Source of the DNA: Hygrophila difformis
Lineage: Eukaryota; Streptophyta; Magnoliopsida; Lamiales; Acanthaceae
Length of the DNA stretch: 64,000 bases
Direction: 5' to 3'
Assembly: GCA_030278955.1 (NCBI GenBank)
Contig: JAOANR010000002.1
Coordinates: forward strand, 10,901,982 to 10,965,981
The first letter of the stretch is position 1. Every line of letters begins with the position of its first letter. The notes under the pieces are model-generated. The model had not been told where the DNA came from. It did not search any database and saw only the letters and a list, made by a program, of their open reading frames with translations. Of the stretch, positions 22,451 through 33,263 are shown piece after piece. Made by a program: the position numbers and the translations under genes.

Positions 22451-25400
22451 AGGGTTGCAGTGTTGGAAAGCGGTCACTTGAAAATCATCGAGTCCGATGA
22501 GGAAGGATCAGAAGAGGAAGAGCAAGAAGAGATTGCTCCAATCAAAATTGAAGAAGTCAGTGGTGACCACGAAGTAGTAGAGGAAACAGAGGAAAGAGTT
22601 TTAACTACTTTCGTGGCAATGTGTGCACTGAATGCTGAGAAAGTTGAACAAACACCACCTGACGAGCAGCGTGAAAATTTATTTCATTGTCATTGTGATT
22701 TAAACGGTAATTTGGCTTCTGTAATCGTAGACAATGGTAACTGCACTAACGTTGTTAGTACTTATACTATTCGCAGATTAGGGCTACCTACTGAAGAACA
22801 TCCGAAGCCGTACCAACTACACTGGATGAATGACAATGGAACCTTAATGGTGACACAACGAGCCAATGTTCCTATCAAGATTGGCTCGTATGCTGAAAAA
22901 GTTTGGTGTGACATTGTACCGATGACGACCTGTCACATTCTATTTAGAAGGCCTTGGTTATATGATAACGACGTCACATACAAGGGCAAAGACAATTCTT
23001 TATCGTTTAAATATTGTAATAAATTGTATACTGTAAAGCCTATATCGATCAAAACTGTTAAGATCGATCAAGAGAGATTGAGGGAAAACATGCGCAAAGT
23101 AGAAGAAGGTCACAAGGCAAAGCAAAAGGGCAAAGCAAAAATCACTAGATTAGAGATTCATGACAAGAGTTCTGACCCATGCCTTTTGCTGACAAAGAAC
23201 AATTTTGATCAGGCTATGCAGCACGACAATCCAACAGGTCACTGTTTCTTGGCTTATTATAAACCTGTTGAATTTGTTTATAGAACTTGTCATACTGCAC
23301 CTGAAATCCCTGATGAATTTTCTAGGATGCTGGAACGGAATAAAGATGTATTCCCAGAAGAAGTACCGGCAGGATTACCACCTCTTCGTGGTATTGAGCA
23401 CCAGATTGATTTTGTACCTGGAACTTCTATTCCAAATCGGCCAGCATACCGAATGACTCCTGAGGAGACTAAGGAAATTCATTCTCAAGTTCAAAAGCTG
23501 CTTGACAAAGGATGGGTGCACGAAAGTTTATCCCCTTGCGCGGTACCAGTGCTACTTGTTCCGAAGAAAGATGGTTCATGGCGCATGTGCGTCGACTGCA
23601 GAGCCGTCAATGCAATTACTGTGAAGTACTGGCACCCCATCCCACGCCTTGATGATATGCTTGACGAGCTTGGTCATGCGAATCTCGAAGATTGATCTTC
23701 GAAGCGGTTACCATCAGATCCGAATGAAAACTGGAGATGAATGGAAAACAGCTTTCAAGACCAAATTCGGACTTTACGAATGGCTGGTTATGCCATTTGG
23801 CCTTACCAATGCATCGTCAACATTCATGCGTCTCATGAACGAGACTTTGCGCCCGTTTATAAATAAATTTGTAGTCGTTTATTTTGATGATATTTTAATC
23901 TATAGTCATAATAAACCTGATCATGTCTCACATGTCAACAGGTTATCCAAAAGTTGCGGGGAGCCAAATTGTACGCTAACATGGAGAAGTGTACCTTCCA
24001 TGCAACAGAGTTGAATTTTCTGGGGTTTATAGTTGCACGCGGAGGTTTAAAGGTTGACGAGCAGAAAGTCAAGGCCATTGCTGATTGGCCACCTTTGAAA
24101 AGTGTTCACGAGGTTCGACAGTTTCTTGGACTCTGCGGATTTTTCCGACGGTTTGTTCCGCAGTTCAGTGTCATTGCCGCACCCCTCACAACGCTCCCTT
24201 AAAAAGGATCTGCCTTTTAAGTGGGGGCCAACGGAACAGAATGCGTTTGCTGATTTAAAGGAGAAATTGACACATGCTCCGGTGTTAGCCTTGCCGAATT
24301 TTGATCTCCCGTTTGAAATTGAATGTGACGCATCCGGAACGGGAATGGGAGCAGTGTTAATTCAGGAAGGTCGTCCAATTGCGTACCACAGTGAAAAATT
24401 TTCGGGAGCGTCCTTGAATTATTCCACTTATGATAAGGAACTATTTGCTGTGGTAAGGGCATTGAGAGTTTGGCAGCATTATCTTCGGGGTCGAGAGTTC
24501 GTCATCAACACAGACCATGAAACCTTGAAGCACATTCGTGGACAAGGACAGTTAAGCAAGCGACACGCACGCTGGAGCCAGTTTATTGAGGGCTTTCCCT
24601 ATGTCATCCGATACAAAAAGGGAAAGGACAATGTGGTCGCAGATGCCTTATCACGTAGAGCAACATTGGCTGCCATGGCGACGGCACATTTACTGGGGTT
24701 TGAGCATATAAAAACTTTGTATGCTACTGATCCAGATTTTGAGGAAGTGTACCGACAGACCGAGGTACACTCGTTTAAGGAATTTTCCCGACTTGATGGG
24801 TTTCTTTACCGGGAGAATCAGCTGTGTATCGCAAGAGGTTCTATCAGAGAATTGCTGATTCAGGAAGCTCATAATGGACAACTGATGGGACACTTCGGCA
24901 AGAATGCCACAGCTGAAATATTATCCGAAAAATTCTATTGGCCCGGACTGAGGAAACAAGTCGAAGAATTCATCTCTAAGTGCATCGTCTGTTTGAAGGC
25001 GAAATCTACGGTCAAGCTGCATGGGCTTTATCAGGCATTACCTGTTCCAGCTGGACCGTGGTTGGACATTTCTATGGACTTCGTGTTAGGTCTACCTCGA
25101 ACAACACGTGGAAAAGATTCAATCTTTGTAGTGGTAGACAGATTTTCAAAGATGGCACATTTTCTACCATGCACGAAGACCAGCGATGCACTTCATATCG
25201 CAAAGCTATTTTTCAAGGAGATTGTAAGATTGCACGGGATTCCGAAGTCCATTGTTTCTGATAGAGATGTGAAGTTCATCAGTTACTTCTGGAAATCCCT
25301 CTGGAGCGAGATTGGGACGAAGCTGATGTTTTCTACTGCATTCCACCCGCAGACTGATGGCCAAACGGAAGGTGTCAACAGGGTACTTGGTAATTTGCTT

Positions 25401-25929
25401 CGTATCATTACTTCCTCCAACTCGAAGAGTTGGGATGAATGTTTGCCGTATATCGAATTTGCATACAACAGGCACATTCATAGTGCAACTCACATATCTC
25501 CATTTGAATGCGTTTATGGTTTTAATCCCCTTTCCCCGATTGACCTTCTGCCATTGCCTAGCAATGAGCATTTAAATGTTAATGGCAGAAACAGGGCTCA
25601 AGCTATCAAGGAGATGCACAAAAACGTCAAGGAGAGCCTGCAGAAATCGGCAGAAACATATGCACGATATCATGATAGGGCAAGGAAAAGACTGGTACTG
25701 AAACCAGGCGATTGGGTGTGGCTTCACCTGAGAAAAGAACGATTCCCAACCAAGAGGCGCATCAAACTATCTCCGCGAGGAGATGGGCTGTTTAAAATTC
25801 TTGAAAGGATTAATGATAACGCGTATAAAATGGAATTACCGGAAGAATATGGAAACATTAATCCGTCTTTTAATGTTGCAGATCTTGTGCTGTTTGAACG
25901 AGACGAACAGGATGAGTACGATGCTTGTC

Positions 25930-25945
25930 GGTTGATCGCTCAACC
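25930..25945 (+). other. pre-PPT hairpin of C1
   Basis: GGTTGA and TCAACC form a 6-bp stem with loop TCGC, five nt before the polypurine tract. It is coding as RLIAQP. Confidence 0.6.
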
Positions 25946-25950
25946 TCCTC

Positions 25951-25963
25951 AAGGGGGAGGGAA
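25951..25963 (+). other. polypurine tract of C1
   Basis: AAGGGGGAGGGAA abuts the 3' LTR. Confidence 0.88.
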
Positions 25964-26171
25964 TGGCGTGGAAGCCAGGACAACTGTTACAGTAATTCCT
26001 TTTCCGGAAGGACCCTGTTCGAGGAAGCAGACCAAGAAGTTCACATCCAACGTAGCTGAATTTTTGAAGAATAATTTTGACAAAGAGCTGTCCAAGATTT
26101 CCAAGATCCGATCAGAAGCAACTCTGCTCCTACAGCTCGAGCAGGCAGATGTCCGGGAGCCGGAACTATGA
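25964..26171 (+). CDS. LTR-overlapping C-terminal extension of pol, C1
   Basis: The integrase frame crosses the polypurine tract into the LTR and continues for about 69 residues to a TGA. Its core FPEGPCSRKQTKKF, then AEFLKNNF, aligns with PEGPVSKQQTEKF (F1), PEGPCPKQRAKRF (A) and PDGPVSQQRIKKF (B1). Position and motif recall the CR-type extension of CRM chromoviruses, which is linked to chromatin targeting (family knowledge; homology here is inferred from pattern). Four families conserve it while the rest of the LTR diverges. Confidence 0.7.
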
Positions 26172-26293
26172 CCCGGAAGATAGATCGGATGAAGAATATC
26201 ATTTTGATATTATTTTTGTAATAGTATAGCATTAATATGCCTTAATATGTAAAAGGCATGAAAACAATAGAAAACCTTAGTTTTGGAACATCC

Positions 26294-26734
26294 GGGGCGC
26301 CAGACAGAGATCGTGGCGCCAGACACCTTGTGGCGCCAGGCCACTGCCTGGCGACATGGCCTGTGGCGCCAGGCCACTGCCTGGCGACACAACTTCCTCC
26401 GAGGACTTGAGACACCAATCCGAGACGTGGCGTGAACTTCCGTGGCGCTAGACGACCCGTAGCGCTAGGCCACGCCTGGCGACTAGCCCATGCTTAGCGG
26501 CACAAACATGCCGTGGCGCCAGACAGACCCGTGTCGCCAGACGACCTCGTGGCGCCAGGCCACGCCTAGCGACAGGCCTGTGTCCCCAGGCGCTTAGCGA
26601 CACAACTTTTCCAGGCGAGCAGAAACACATTCCGAGCCGTGTCCGGAACCACCGTGACGCCAGACCCTTGTGGTGCCAGGCCAGCTTAGCGCCACACATC
26701 CAGCTTGGCGCCACAACTCCATGGCTAGCGACAG
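26294..26734 (+). repeat. U3 word zone of C1, 3' LTR
   Basis: It is the same array as at 18712-19150. Scattered point changes lie inside the words as well as outside. Confidence 0.87.
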
Positions 26735-27248
26735 AAGCTCTATTTTTGCTTTCTTTTCATTTTCTCTTGCTTTGTAAGTGTACGTAGGGGCTTTGGCACT
26801 ATAAATATGCCTCCCCCTTCACTTGTAAAACTTTATCTTTTGTTGAATATCAAGTTTGCTTTCTTTGCAACATTTCCAAGAGATCAATCCCCCTAAATGA
26901 TCACTTCATTTGGGGCAATTCCAACACTTAGAGATTGAAGAACTCTATGTTGTTCTTGAATCAATTTTTGTAAACATTGAAAATGGAGGATATGACATAT
27001 GAGCATGTTTGCCATTAAAGTGTGAGCTTGAGTTGATTTTCTTCATCTCCTTGGACTTGAAGCTATCCAAGAGGATTAACACCAACAATTGAGTTTAATG
27101 AGGTTGTGAGGACAAGACATAGGAGCTTGTTTGCCTTCCATTGTTAAAAGCTTGAGTTGGTTGCTTCCCTATCACTCTCTTCTTCACCTCCTTGCTTCTT
27201 CTTTATTTTTCCTTTTCAAGAATGTATCCTATGATCCATGGCACCTTG

Positions 27249-28746
27249 GCAATCCGACAAGGCCATCCAATATAATGGTCTTTTAAATTCCATTACTTTT
27301 TACCATGATGATACTAAGATTGTAATCTCTTCTTTGTCTTTGAAGGAAGTGTATAAGGATCAAGAGAACTTGAAGAAAAGGATGAAAGAAGATGAAGAGG
27401 GATACAAGAAGACTACTAAGGGAGGATCTCAGAAAGGAAAAGAAGTTAGCCAAAATGAAGAGGATGAGCTTCAAGTTCCGAAAGTGTTGACTTCTTATGG
27501 TATTGGTAAAAGGGAAGTTAGAGATTCTACTTCTAGTTTTTGTTTTCTTTTGAGGAAAGATTTAAGAGATGAATCAAGTGCTTATGATATGTGCTTAAAT
27601 GTCTTTGCTAAGGTGAGCTATAAGGAATGGTGCAAGATGACATACAAGTACCATGCTTGGGATGAAGATACAACAAGAAGGATTTTACTTTTTGATTGTT
27701 TCAAGCATGTTTTAGGCTTAAATTGTTTTGAATTCTTGTACGTGGACATTATGGACTTTGGTGTACATATTAAGTGGTTCTTGGGTAGACCACATGCAAG
27801 CTTTGATAGGTTTAGAGCACTCTTAGTTATATCCAATGCAATGTTTGCATCTAACCTTGCTTGTAGGAATAAAGATGACACCATGGAATTTGAAGAGAAT
27901 GAGGATGACATCTACGCACTTGAGGAAGAACTTGAAGGAGATCATGAAGATCTTGAGGATGAGAGCTCACATGAGGTTTATTCTTTTAAATTTGATGTTG
28001 ATGAGCTTAAGGTAGAAAATCCTTTACTACCTACTTTACTTTCTAGCATAACACATATGGATGATTTGAGAGATGATTATAAGTATGCTAGAATGATTGA
28101 GCCTCACTATGAGAATTCTTTATCCTATTCTTTACATTCTAGCATTAAGTATGTGGATTACTTAGGAGTTAAAGAAAAGCATGCTAGATTGTTTGAACAT
28201 CATCATCATATAGAACCTTTATCAAAGCATGCTAGATTGTTTGAACATCATCATCATATAGAACCTTTATCATGTTCTTTAAATTCTAGCATAAGGTATG
28301 AGCCTTGTTTGAGAATAGATGACAATTATGCTAGACTATTTGGACATTATTATTCCTTATCATATTCTTTGAAGTCTAGTATGAAGCATGAGCACTACTT
28401 GAGAATTGATGATTGGTATGCTAAAATGTTTGAACATTGTCATATAGACTCTTTTATGACTTATGAGCATTACTTGAAGAGTTATGAAATACATGCTAGA
28501 GTACTTAAGAATCATTTTGTGGATCTTTTTATGCCATATGAGGATTATTTGAGAAATTTTGATATGCATGGTAGAATACTTGAGCATTTTTACATAGATC
28601 CTATTATGCATGAAATGAGTTGTGATGAAAGCTTACTTAGGACACTCATTAGGATCTATCTTTACTCTTACATGCCATATAATTTTAGGGTGTTTAATAC
28701 TTTCCATGATTTACTTTTATGGCATGTTGTACTCTTATTACTATAA
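27249..28746 (+). CDS. unknown ORF of family D, replacing RT-RH-IN
   Basis: This frame of nearly 500 codons continues D2 protease after GRP: WQSDKAIQYNGLLNSITF is the normal end of the protease region. A Lys/Glu-rich linker follows, then a conserved block of about 130 residues (VLTSYGIGKREVRD to ASNLACR) about 90% identical to D1. Next comes an acidic stretch and six or seven degenerate repeats of about 26-31 residues with the core YLR-x-DD-x-YAR-x-FEH. The tail is hydrophobic (YLYSYMPYN, LLLWHVVLLLL). No RT, RNase H or integrase motif is visible and no family is recognised. It is open to its stop, unlike most pol in the window. Confidence 0.72.
28020..28600 (+). repeat. degenerate protein repeats in the D2 ORF
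   Basis: Units of roughly 80-95 bp encode S-S-I/M-x-x-x-x-Y-L-R-x-D-D-x-Y-A-R-x-F-E-H. Inside lies a perfect 48-bp tandem duplication, 28176-28223 and 28224-28271, encoding KHARLFEHHHHIEPLS twice. D1 carries the same units without that duplication. Confidence 0.75.
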
Positions 28747-28875
28747 TGCAAGTTTAAAATTGTTAAGACGTTCGAGAGTATACTTAGATATCGTGGATAT
28801 CGTTTACATGTGTGGGTATACTATTTTGTCATACTCTCTTATTGGGCTTAAACTCCTTTGTAGGATCATTTGAAC

Positions 28876-28896
28876 AAGCTTTGGAGTCCAAAGCTT
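28876..28896 (+). other. pre-PPT palindrome of D2
   Basis: AAGCTTTGGA, a central G, then TCCAAAGCTT: perfect 10-bp arms, three nt before the polypurine tract. D1 is identical, and Cn has one changed end base. Confidence 0.7.
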
Positions 28897-28899
28897 TTC

Positions 28900-28910
28900 A
28901 AGGGGGAGAG
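28900..28910 (+). other. polypurine tract of D2
   Basis: AAGGGGGAGAG lies two bases before the 3' LTR. Confidence 0.82.
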
Positions 28911-28912
28911 TG

Positions 28913-30188
28913 TGACAAGGATGTCAAATCCGATCCATTTGACCAAACAAGAGAACATACTTGCGGTGGGATCAAATGCTAAAGAGAATGATGCAAGCAC
29001 ACTTGGAAGCCATTTCGAAGGAGCGTAAAGGCATGAAGAAGCATCCAAGGCATGTGATGACATAGCACGGGATGATGTGGCGCGTGATGACATGTTGGCA
29101 ACAAAGTTCTAAGGAATCATCAAGAAGCTAGGAGCAAGGATATAAAGGTCAATTCCAACTTCCAAGTGGGGTGATGACTTGACAAGAGCCAAGGAAGCAC
29201 CAAGCCCGAATCCAACAGTCAACATGCCGGATTCAACAATCACGGGTTCAACATCAAGAATACTTGGAAGGAAGGTGGATGAAGTATAAAGGAAGGAAGA
29301 ACAAGTTTGGACAAGAGAAAGGGGAAGAAACAAGCATAAAGGAAGAAAAGACAAGATTTAAGACATGTCTACCATGGTTTTTATTACATGTCTAAAAACA
29401 ATCTAGTTTAGGATTGTGTCTTGTTTTTCCTATATGATATTATCTCAACAAGAGATATGTGTTGAGCGTGTTGAGACATATCAATACTAGGTTGACTAGG
29501 TATGTCCTAGGTTAGGAAGTAGAAGTTGGATGTGTCTTAAAGATGGTTAAGCTTGTAATTAGAGGGGTTACACTTGTTAGGAGTTAGGATTGTTGGGAGT
29601 TAGCCACAAGGGCCTTGTTTGGCCGAATTTCCACAATTGTGGAAAGGGGTGGATGCCCAAAGGGAGTTCTATAGGTAGAACCTCCCACACTTGTATTCAA
29701 TTTAGACTTTGTTGAATGAATTTGAGATTTCCTTTGAGAGTGAAGAGAGTTCTTCCTTTCTTTTGTTCTTGAGAGGTGGTTAGAGCCTTTTGAGAGAGTA
29801 TCCAAACCCTTTCCCTTCCACCACCATTCGGCCATCACCACCACCACCCTTGGCTGTGTGATTCCATGGAGAGGAAAGCTTGAAATCGGTTCTTTGGACT
29901 AGCTTCAAGGGGTCGTGACAAGAGGGCGCTTGAAGGAGGCTTCCCGGGGTCAATCTTGAAGATCACAACCATGGCGGCGTATGGTTCGACTCTAGAAGGG
30001 TCTGGGTCGTATGATTCAATGGAAGTGATGATCAAGGCATCCATCCTTCCCATTTCCAAGTAAATTTCCATTTTCCTTTTGTTTTTGATCTCTTCTTGTT
30101 TCTCTCTTTGCCTCGGCCAATTGGCCCTTTCTTTGTCTTTTGCTTGCTCATTTTGATCTTTCGGAATTAGGCACATAGATCCATGGCA
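28913..30188 (+). mobile_element. 3' LTR of D2
   Basis: It matches 5360-6625 with few changes, mainly point changes and one short insertion near 29462. It ends GATCCATGGCA, followed by TSD ggaaa. Confidence 0.93.
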
Positions 30189-30330
30189 GGAAACATATAA
30201 CCATCTATGTAGTGAAATTGGGGAAACATCTAGGTATGTCCTAATTTTGGGGAAACATCCTAAATGGTCCTAATTAGCATAACTTCCCAACTAATCCATG
30301 TGCCAAGCATGTGCAAGTAAACTTCCCTAT
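30189..30330 (-). other. leader fragment of D3
   Basis: In reverse orientation it matches the leader of D1 at about 39080-39200, including the twin 'GATGTTTCCCCAA' motifs. It ends at TSD cctat of solo LTR G1. No gene is seen. Confidence 0.8.
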
Positions 30331-31531
30331 TGACACGGATCTCTCTCCAAAACCCAAGATCAATGTTATGCAATTACTTGTGAGAGAAAAGAAAGATGAA
30401 GAAAAATGGGCATGGTCTTGTTTAGATATAATGATATGGGATATTGCCAAATGACACGTGGTGTCAAATGGGGGATTAAAACAAGGAAATAAAAGATAAG
30501 GAAGCTTTACCAAAACCAAAGATAAGCTAAACTTGGAGTCACACCAAGTCCTCAAATCTAGATTTTGGTTACACAATTTGAGAGCTTCAATCTCAAATTG
30601 ATGATTTAGCCCAAGGAGTCACACCAAGGGTTGTGAGAATGAATCACTCAAGCTCACGGGTTTGATAACCGAGTCACACGATTATCTCCTTCAAGAATCA
30701 CTCAAGAAGGGTGTTGTGGAATCACTCCAACAACTAGTTTGGTATCACACCAACAAGAGAGTAAAATGCTTCTAATTTTAATAATATTCAAGAGTTCTTT
30801 ACAAAGTGAAGGGGAGGCACTATATATAGTAGCCAAAACCCTAAGGCAAAATAAACCCTAACACTACATAAGGGTAAAATAGGAAAAGAAAACAATACAT
30901 TAAAAAGTAAGCAAAACCCTAAAAATGGCATCCGGACAACGGTTACGATGCTATACTAAGCTGGCGACGTAGAACTCGTTTAGCGTCGTACTCACAGAAT
31001 GACTTCGGGAAGAACTACGACGCTACACATGTTGATGGCGTGGAACCTTTATCGACATAGAGGGTTGGCGTCATAGGTGGATAGCGTCGTAGGCGGTTGG
31101 CGTCGTAGAAGGGTTCGTCGTCGTAGCAAGCTTGGCGTCGTAGGGGTATAGCGTCGTACCCCCTTGAAATTCAACAAGTCTACCCTGGGCCCACCATAGT
31201 TGTTCAAATTATTACATGCCTTGTTGAAAACTGAAATAAACTAAATTAAACAAAGTAACAGTCTAGCCACTTCCGACCCCATTCTCCGACGGGTGGTCGA
31301 CGGCGGCGCCGGCGACTTTTCCGGCCAGATTCCGGCCAAAATCCGATGAGCTCCGATCAACTTCCGGTGATGCTCCCAGCGGCTTCTCCGATCAGTCTCC
31401 GGCAACTCTCCGGTGGCGGCGGCGGCTGTACTCTCCTTTTTCAGAATAAATTGGAGAGCCCATGCATAGCATTTATGGGCTTTCCCCAATTGCAGGAAAA
31501 ATGGGTCGGGTCGGATCTGACTTCCACGTCA
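30331..31531 (-). mobile_element. G1: solo LTR
   Basis: A single 1.2-kb LTR begins TGACGTGGAAGTC and ends GATCCGTGTCA, and is bounded by TSD cctat at 30326-30330 and 31532-31536. No internal sequence remains, as expected after LTR-LTR recombination. It contains a GC-rich CCGGA-type stretch like A and B, a TACGACGCTA word zone (30944-31158), and a TATA box (minus ctatatatagtgcc, near 30820). It lacks the coding extension, so its parent may have been non-autonomous (inference). Confidence 0.88.
30944..31158 (-). repeat. U3 word zone of G1 (TACGACGCTA/TAGCGTCGTA)
   Basis: About ten copies or variants occur (TACGATGCTA, TAGCGTCGTA, TTGGCGTCGTAG), mostly in one orientation on the plus strand. Confidence 0.85.
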
Positions 31532-31980
31532 CCTATACAATTTTAACACTAAATTCAACAAGACTCTAAAATTCAACAAAACCGCCCCCTTGATGTACCC
31601 AACTCTCGGCCCACACTCCAAAATTGGAAGAAATTCAACAATTGTCCCGAGATGCTAAAATATACAAATTCATACAATCAAGATTATGAAGAAGTGAAAA
31701 CTAGCACCAACGGCATTCAACAAGGGCTCCGAATTTCAACAATCAAGGTGATTTTATCAACTCAACAAAATGTGTCCAAGATTCCAAATTACAAGGAAAT
31801 TCAACAAGCAAAATTACATGGGAAAAATTCCATAGAATCAAGCATACATGGAATTCAACAAAAAGCAACAATCCAACAAAGATCACAAAACCGCCAGAAG
31901 AAGATGCAAAATGGCGTGGATCCCTAAACATCTAATCATGGAATTTCGAAATTAAGCAAGGCTCTAATACCAAAAATTAA
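31532..31980 (-). other. leader fragment of D3 with primer-binding site
   Basis: On the minus strand this is the start of the D3 leader, collinear with D1 from about 38689. The primer-binding site is at 31961-31972 and reads TGGTATTAGAGC, one base away from the consensus. The rest is TTGTTGAA-rich leader with no coding frame. Confidence 0.8.
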
Positions 31981-33263
31981 TGCCATGGATCTATGTGCCT
32001 AATTCCGAAAGATCAAATCAAAGGAACGAAAAAGGGAAAAGAATGGCCAAGTGGCCGAATCAAGAAAGAAGAAGAAAGAAGATCAAACAAGATTAAATGA
32101 AAGATTACTTGGAAATGGGAAGGATGGATGTCTTGGCAATCACTTCCAATGACTCGTAAGACCCGGACCCTTCTAGAATCGAACCATACGCCGCCAATGT
32201 GGTGATCTTCAAGATTGACCCCGTGGATGCCTCCTTCAAGCGTCCTCGTGTCACAACCCCTTGAAGCTAAGTCCAAAGAACCGATTTGTTCAATCCTCTT
32301 TCCATGGTGCTCTCGGCCAAGGGTGGTGGAATGGTGGTTGGCCGCCGGCTATGGTAAAGAAAGAAGAAGGTAGAACTTGGATACAATTCTTGGAGACTCT
32401 AACTATCTCTCAAGAACAAAAGAAATGGAGAATCACTCTCAACTTTCAAAAAGGGAAATCAATTTTCATATCATCAAAAGTCTAAGTGTTTACAAGTGAT
32501 GGAAGACCTCTTTTAAAGGCCTCCATGGGCGCCCCTAAACCTAAAAATTGAAGAAAGGAATGGCCAAACAAGGCCCTTACTCCTAACTCCTCTCAAGGTA
32601 ACTCCTAACAAGCTTAACTTGCCTTAAGACAAGCTTAACCTCCTCAATGACCAAACATCCTCAAGACATTATCCTAGGACATAGCTAGTCAATCTAGTAT
32701 TAATATGTCTCAACACATATGTATTGATGAGATCATATCATATAGGAAAATCAAGACACAATCCTAAACTAGATTGTTTTTGGACATGTAATAAAAAATC
32801 ATGGTAGACATGTCCAAATCATGTCTTTTCTTCTTTGAAGCTTGTTTCTTCCTCTTTCTCTTGTCCAAACTCATTCTTTCCTTCTTCATACTTCATCAAC
32901 CTTCCTCCCAAGTAATCTTGATGTTGATCCCGTGATTGTTGAATCCGTCATTTCGATTGTTGGATTCGGACTTGGGTCTTTCTCGACTCTTGTCAAGTCA
33001 TCGATTCACTTGGAAGTTGGAGTTGACCTTTGATATCCATGCTCCTAGCTTCTTGATGCTTCCTTGGAACTTGGTTGCCAACATGTCATCATGCGCCACA
33101 TCATCCCGTGCCATGTCATCACATGCTTTGGATGCTTCTTCATGCCTTTAAGCTCCTTTGAAATGGCTTCCAAGTGTGTTTGCATCATTCTCTTTAGCAT
33201 TTGATCCAATCACAAGTAGATCTTCTTGTTTGGACAAGTTGGTCGGACTACACGTCCTCGTCA
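31981..33263 (-). mobile_element. 5' LTR of D3
   Basis: On the minus strand it begins TGACGAGGACGTG and ends GATCCATGGCA, matching the LTRs of D1. It is more diverged from D1 than the two D1 LTRs are from each other, in keeping with an older insertion. It stands against C3 gag. Confidence 0.9.

Larger units (their letters stand above)
22451..25963 (+). pseudogene. pol: pol (PR-RT-RH-IN) of C1
   Basis: Protease has VDNGNCTNV (near 22728), where relatives have DNGSC, and LFRRPW for LLGRPW. RT spans about 23380-24200 with YFDDIL at 23883. A small deletion near 23690 breaks the frame before [11 protein letters not shown], and shifts follow near 23940 and 24200. From about 24205 one frame stays open through RNase H ([12 protein letters not shown]) and integrase (zinc His-Cys region near 24870-25000; SMDF, SDRDVKF, TDGQTEGVN; KPGDWVWL) and on into the 3' LTR. 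The intact 3' half contrasts with the broken 5' half. Confidence 0.9.
18381..27243 (+). mobile_element. C1: Ty3/gypsy element, structurally complete
   Basis: The LTRs at 18381-19659 and 25964-27243 (1279 and 1280 bp) are flanked by the TSD ccttg (18376-18380 and 27244-27248). By eye the LTRs differ at only a small percentage of sites, so C1 is among the younger insertions. The internal part has leader, gag and a complete but broken pol. Confidence 0.96.
25964..27243 (+). mobile_element. 3' LTR of C1
   Basis: It is the partner of 18381-19659 with the same landmarks. The word zone is at 26294-26734 and TATA at 26799-26807. Its last bases, CCATGGCA, place an ATG in frame with the interrupted D2 ORF. 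Confidence 0.95.
5360..30188 (+). mobile_element. D2: family D gag-pro element hosting F1 and C1
   Basis: The LTRs at 5360-6625 and 28913-30188 are bounded by the TSD ggaaa (5355-5359 and 30189-30193). The element sits in the leader of D3. Removing F1 (8173-16708) and C1 (18381-27243) leaves about 7.4 kb: LTR, leader, gag-protease, an unknown ORF, LTR. No RT, RNase H or integrase sequence is present, so it must use enzymes from another element. Confidence 0.93.
3493..33263 (-). mobile_element. D3: family D non-autonomous element, interrupted
   Basis: The visible parts are the 5' LTR at 31981-33263, leader at 31532-31980, 30189-30330 and 4397-5359, and gag at 3498-4396. They are separated by D2, solo LTR G1 and A1. 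Joined, the leader pieces are collinear with the leader of D1. The element is inserted in C3 gag at 33263. Its 3' half lies to the left of the window. Confidence 0.88.
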
